Shown here piece by piece: positions 62,799 through 64,000 of a DNA stretch of 64,000 bases. This DNA comes from Orrella marina (GTDB taxonomy: Bacteria > Pseudomonadota > Gammaproteobacteria > Burkholderiales > Burkholderiaceae_B). Position 1 is the first letter of the stretch. Each line of letters opens with the position of its first letter. The stretch covers positions 62,001-126,000 of the forward strand of contig NZ_CP028901.1 in NCBI RefSeq assembly GCF_003058465.1. The letters are read 5' to 3'. Below the pieces are notes generated by a model, which did not search any database, was not told where the DNA came from, and saw only the letters and a list, made by a program, of their open reading frames with translations. The position numbers and the translations under genes were made by a program.

Positions 62799-64000
62799 GG
62801 GTTTGTTCCTGTCGCGCAGACGCGAAAGAATGGTTGCCAGGGCGAGTCACAACGGGCCTTCGTTGTCATGCCGTGGCATAGTCAAACAGCGTAAACCGTA
62901 CGATGGTGTAGTGAACAGAGAAATCTCGGTATGGGTCAAAGGCCATCACGGGTGGCAACATGCCCTGTGCGAGTGTTGAATCTGGCGTCAGTCCGTTTGC
63001 GCCTGCAGAGTGCGCACAAGCCCTGTTCTCACGACAAAAGTTGTTCAATGCAACCTGCATCAAAAATGCCCCTGGAACACGATTGCTGGAACAAAGTCAG
63101 GCTGACAGCGGCCCGTGCGGAAAAGGTCTTGCGGGACAGGCAAACAATGGACTCGATCGCGCTGAATCCATCTCGCCCGAATCGAGTACGGCTTCGCCTG
63201 TTTCAACAACAAGCCGCGCCGCTTTGGTGAGCGCAGTCACGGCGTTCTTCTCGACCCACAATCTTGCCAAGGCAACACCAACCCACCTATGAATATTTAA
63301 AACATCATAAAGCATACATTAAAGCCAGAAATTCTCCTGATATGGTTTCTTTCTGTGTTTTTATGTCTGATCGATTCTGCAAGAGGGGGGCTCTGGTCCA
63401 CCGACGAGGCGGAATATTTTCTCCCCCCGTCAGCACGTGATTCTTCTGATGCTTCCAGCTGCTCTCTGGCGTTTCAACGACTGATCGGCAAGCAATCGGC
63501 TGATCTGGATCGCTTTGATCCCGTTCTGGTGCTCCCGGCACTGAGTGTCCGGCACGGAGCGAAGTGCACTGGGTGGGTGTTCAACGGAGCGTGACAGCAG
63601 GGCAGTGAACCGTCAAGTCAGCCGTCAAGTTAGCCGTCAAGTTAGCCGTCAATAGTAAATAGTGGGTTCAGAAGAAACTGGCCGACCGCAGAGTGTGACC
63701 AGTCCCGTCTTTCAATGCCACGTCGGCCTGGGCCAGTGAATGCGGCGGCAAATCTCACGACCCCTGACGGACATCGAAGCCCTCTGTTATCGCAACCGTG
63801 ACTGCGTTGATATCACCGGTCGCACCGCCGGGGCCGCGCAATCAGGATGGTGGCGGCTACCTTGGCTCAGTGAAAGATCGAATAACCCTACGGTTTGTCG
63901 CAGAATTCAAATAAAACTGAGGTAAACACCAATGACAACTGCGGCAGTTACTGATTAAATTTCTGGGTCGTTAACACAAAGCAATTAGGATTACCCCTGC
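62799..64000. other. Terminal region without a recognised gene
   Basis: About 1.2 kb. Short open frames on both strands show no family resemblance or ribosome sites. Visible structure: a 12-bp repeat at 63610-63655 and a 13-bp palindrome AACTGC-G-GCAGTT at 63937-63949. The last 100 bases are AT-rich and may be the promoter of a gene beyond the window. Confidence 0.45.
63610..63655. repeat. 12-bp tandem repeat near the window end
   Basis: CCGTCAAGTCAG, CCGTCAAGTTAG, CCGTCAAGTTAG and a partial CCGTCAATAG. Confidence 0.85.

Noticed and set aside
63355..63594. 79-codon plus-strand frame near the window end
   Set aside because: No ribosome site, no recognisable motif; mixed composition.

Overview
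The window is 64 kb of GC-rich bacterial chromosome. The gene content points to a betaproteobacterium of the order Burkholderiales, probably Alcaligenaceae: an orphan Bug/TctC-type binding protein, a betaproteobacterial trimeric-type porin, the urtABCDE layout, AidB-like acyl-CoA dehydrogenases and a fused double acyl-CoA dehydrogenase. The genus is not determined. No rRNA, tRNA, CRISPR array or prophage was found.

Layout. 1-4.8 kb: 5'-truncated MscS channel, DUF4332 protein, zinc alcohol dehydrogenase, a tiny zinc-ribbon protein and a VanX/DdpX-type D-Ala-D-Ala dipeptidase. 5.1-6.3 kb: a porin pseudogene. 6.3-15.1 kb (minus strand): SLC13/ArsB-type permease, PMR1-like P-type ATPase, double-domain universal stress protein, and a copper module copA-cueR behind a textbook CueR promoter with a 19-bp spacer. 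15.5-20.5 kb: an outer membrane factor plus MacA/MacB-type efflux operon. 20.6-22.3 kb: an Rpn-family nuclease gene whose 3' end is tandemly duplicated and carries a 12-bp in-frame minisatellite. 22.7-28.6 kb: the urea ABC transporter operon urtABCDE, led by a near-consensus sigma-54 promoter; urtA is split by a one-base frameshift in a G run. 28.9-36.3 kb: a TetR regulator followed by a complete tripartite exporter (outer membrane lipoprotein, HlyD adaptor, RbbA-like double-ATPase permease, second permease). 36.6-42.4 kb: fused acyl-CoA dehydrogenase, PhzF-like protein, Bug receptor, SRAP protein. 43.4-47.6 kb: PiT phosphate transporter with a possible Pho box, and a DUF3857/transglutaminase protein. 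47.9-53.2 kb: alpha/beta hydrolase and pqiABC. 53.3-56.6 kb: a small mobile island with a truncated and a complete but frameshifted copy of one IS1380-like element, with a vapBC toxin-antitoxin module between them. 56.6-62.8 kb: two tandem AidB-like acyl-CoA dehydrogenases, a divergent IclR regulator with a perfect operator-like dyad, an IS200/IS605 tnpA remnant and a crotonase. 62.8-64 kb has no convincing gene.

Two features run through the window. First, there are at least ten short tandem repeat tracts with 10-14 bp units, some inside reading frames. Second, most frameshifts seen (urtA, the IS transposase at three places) are repaired by adding one base to a short G or A run. That raises the question of homopolymer undercalling in the assembly as well as real decay. 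I found no clearly new defence or metabolic system. The most distinctive items are the Rpn 3'-end duplication with variable repeat number, the repeat-rich genome style, and several enzymes that lack canonical catalytic residues.
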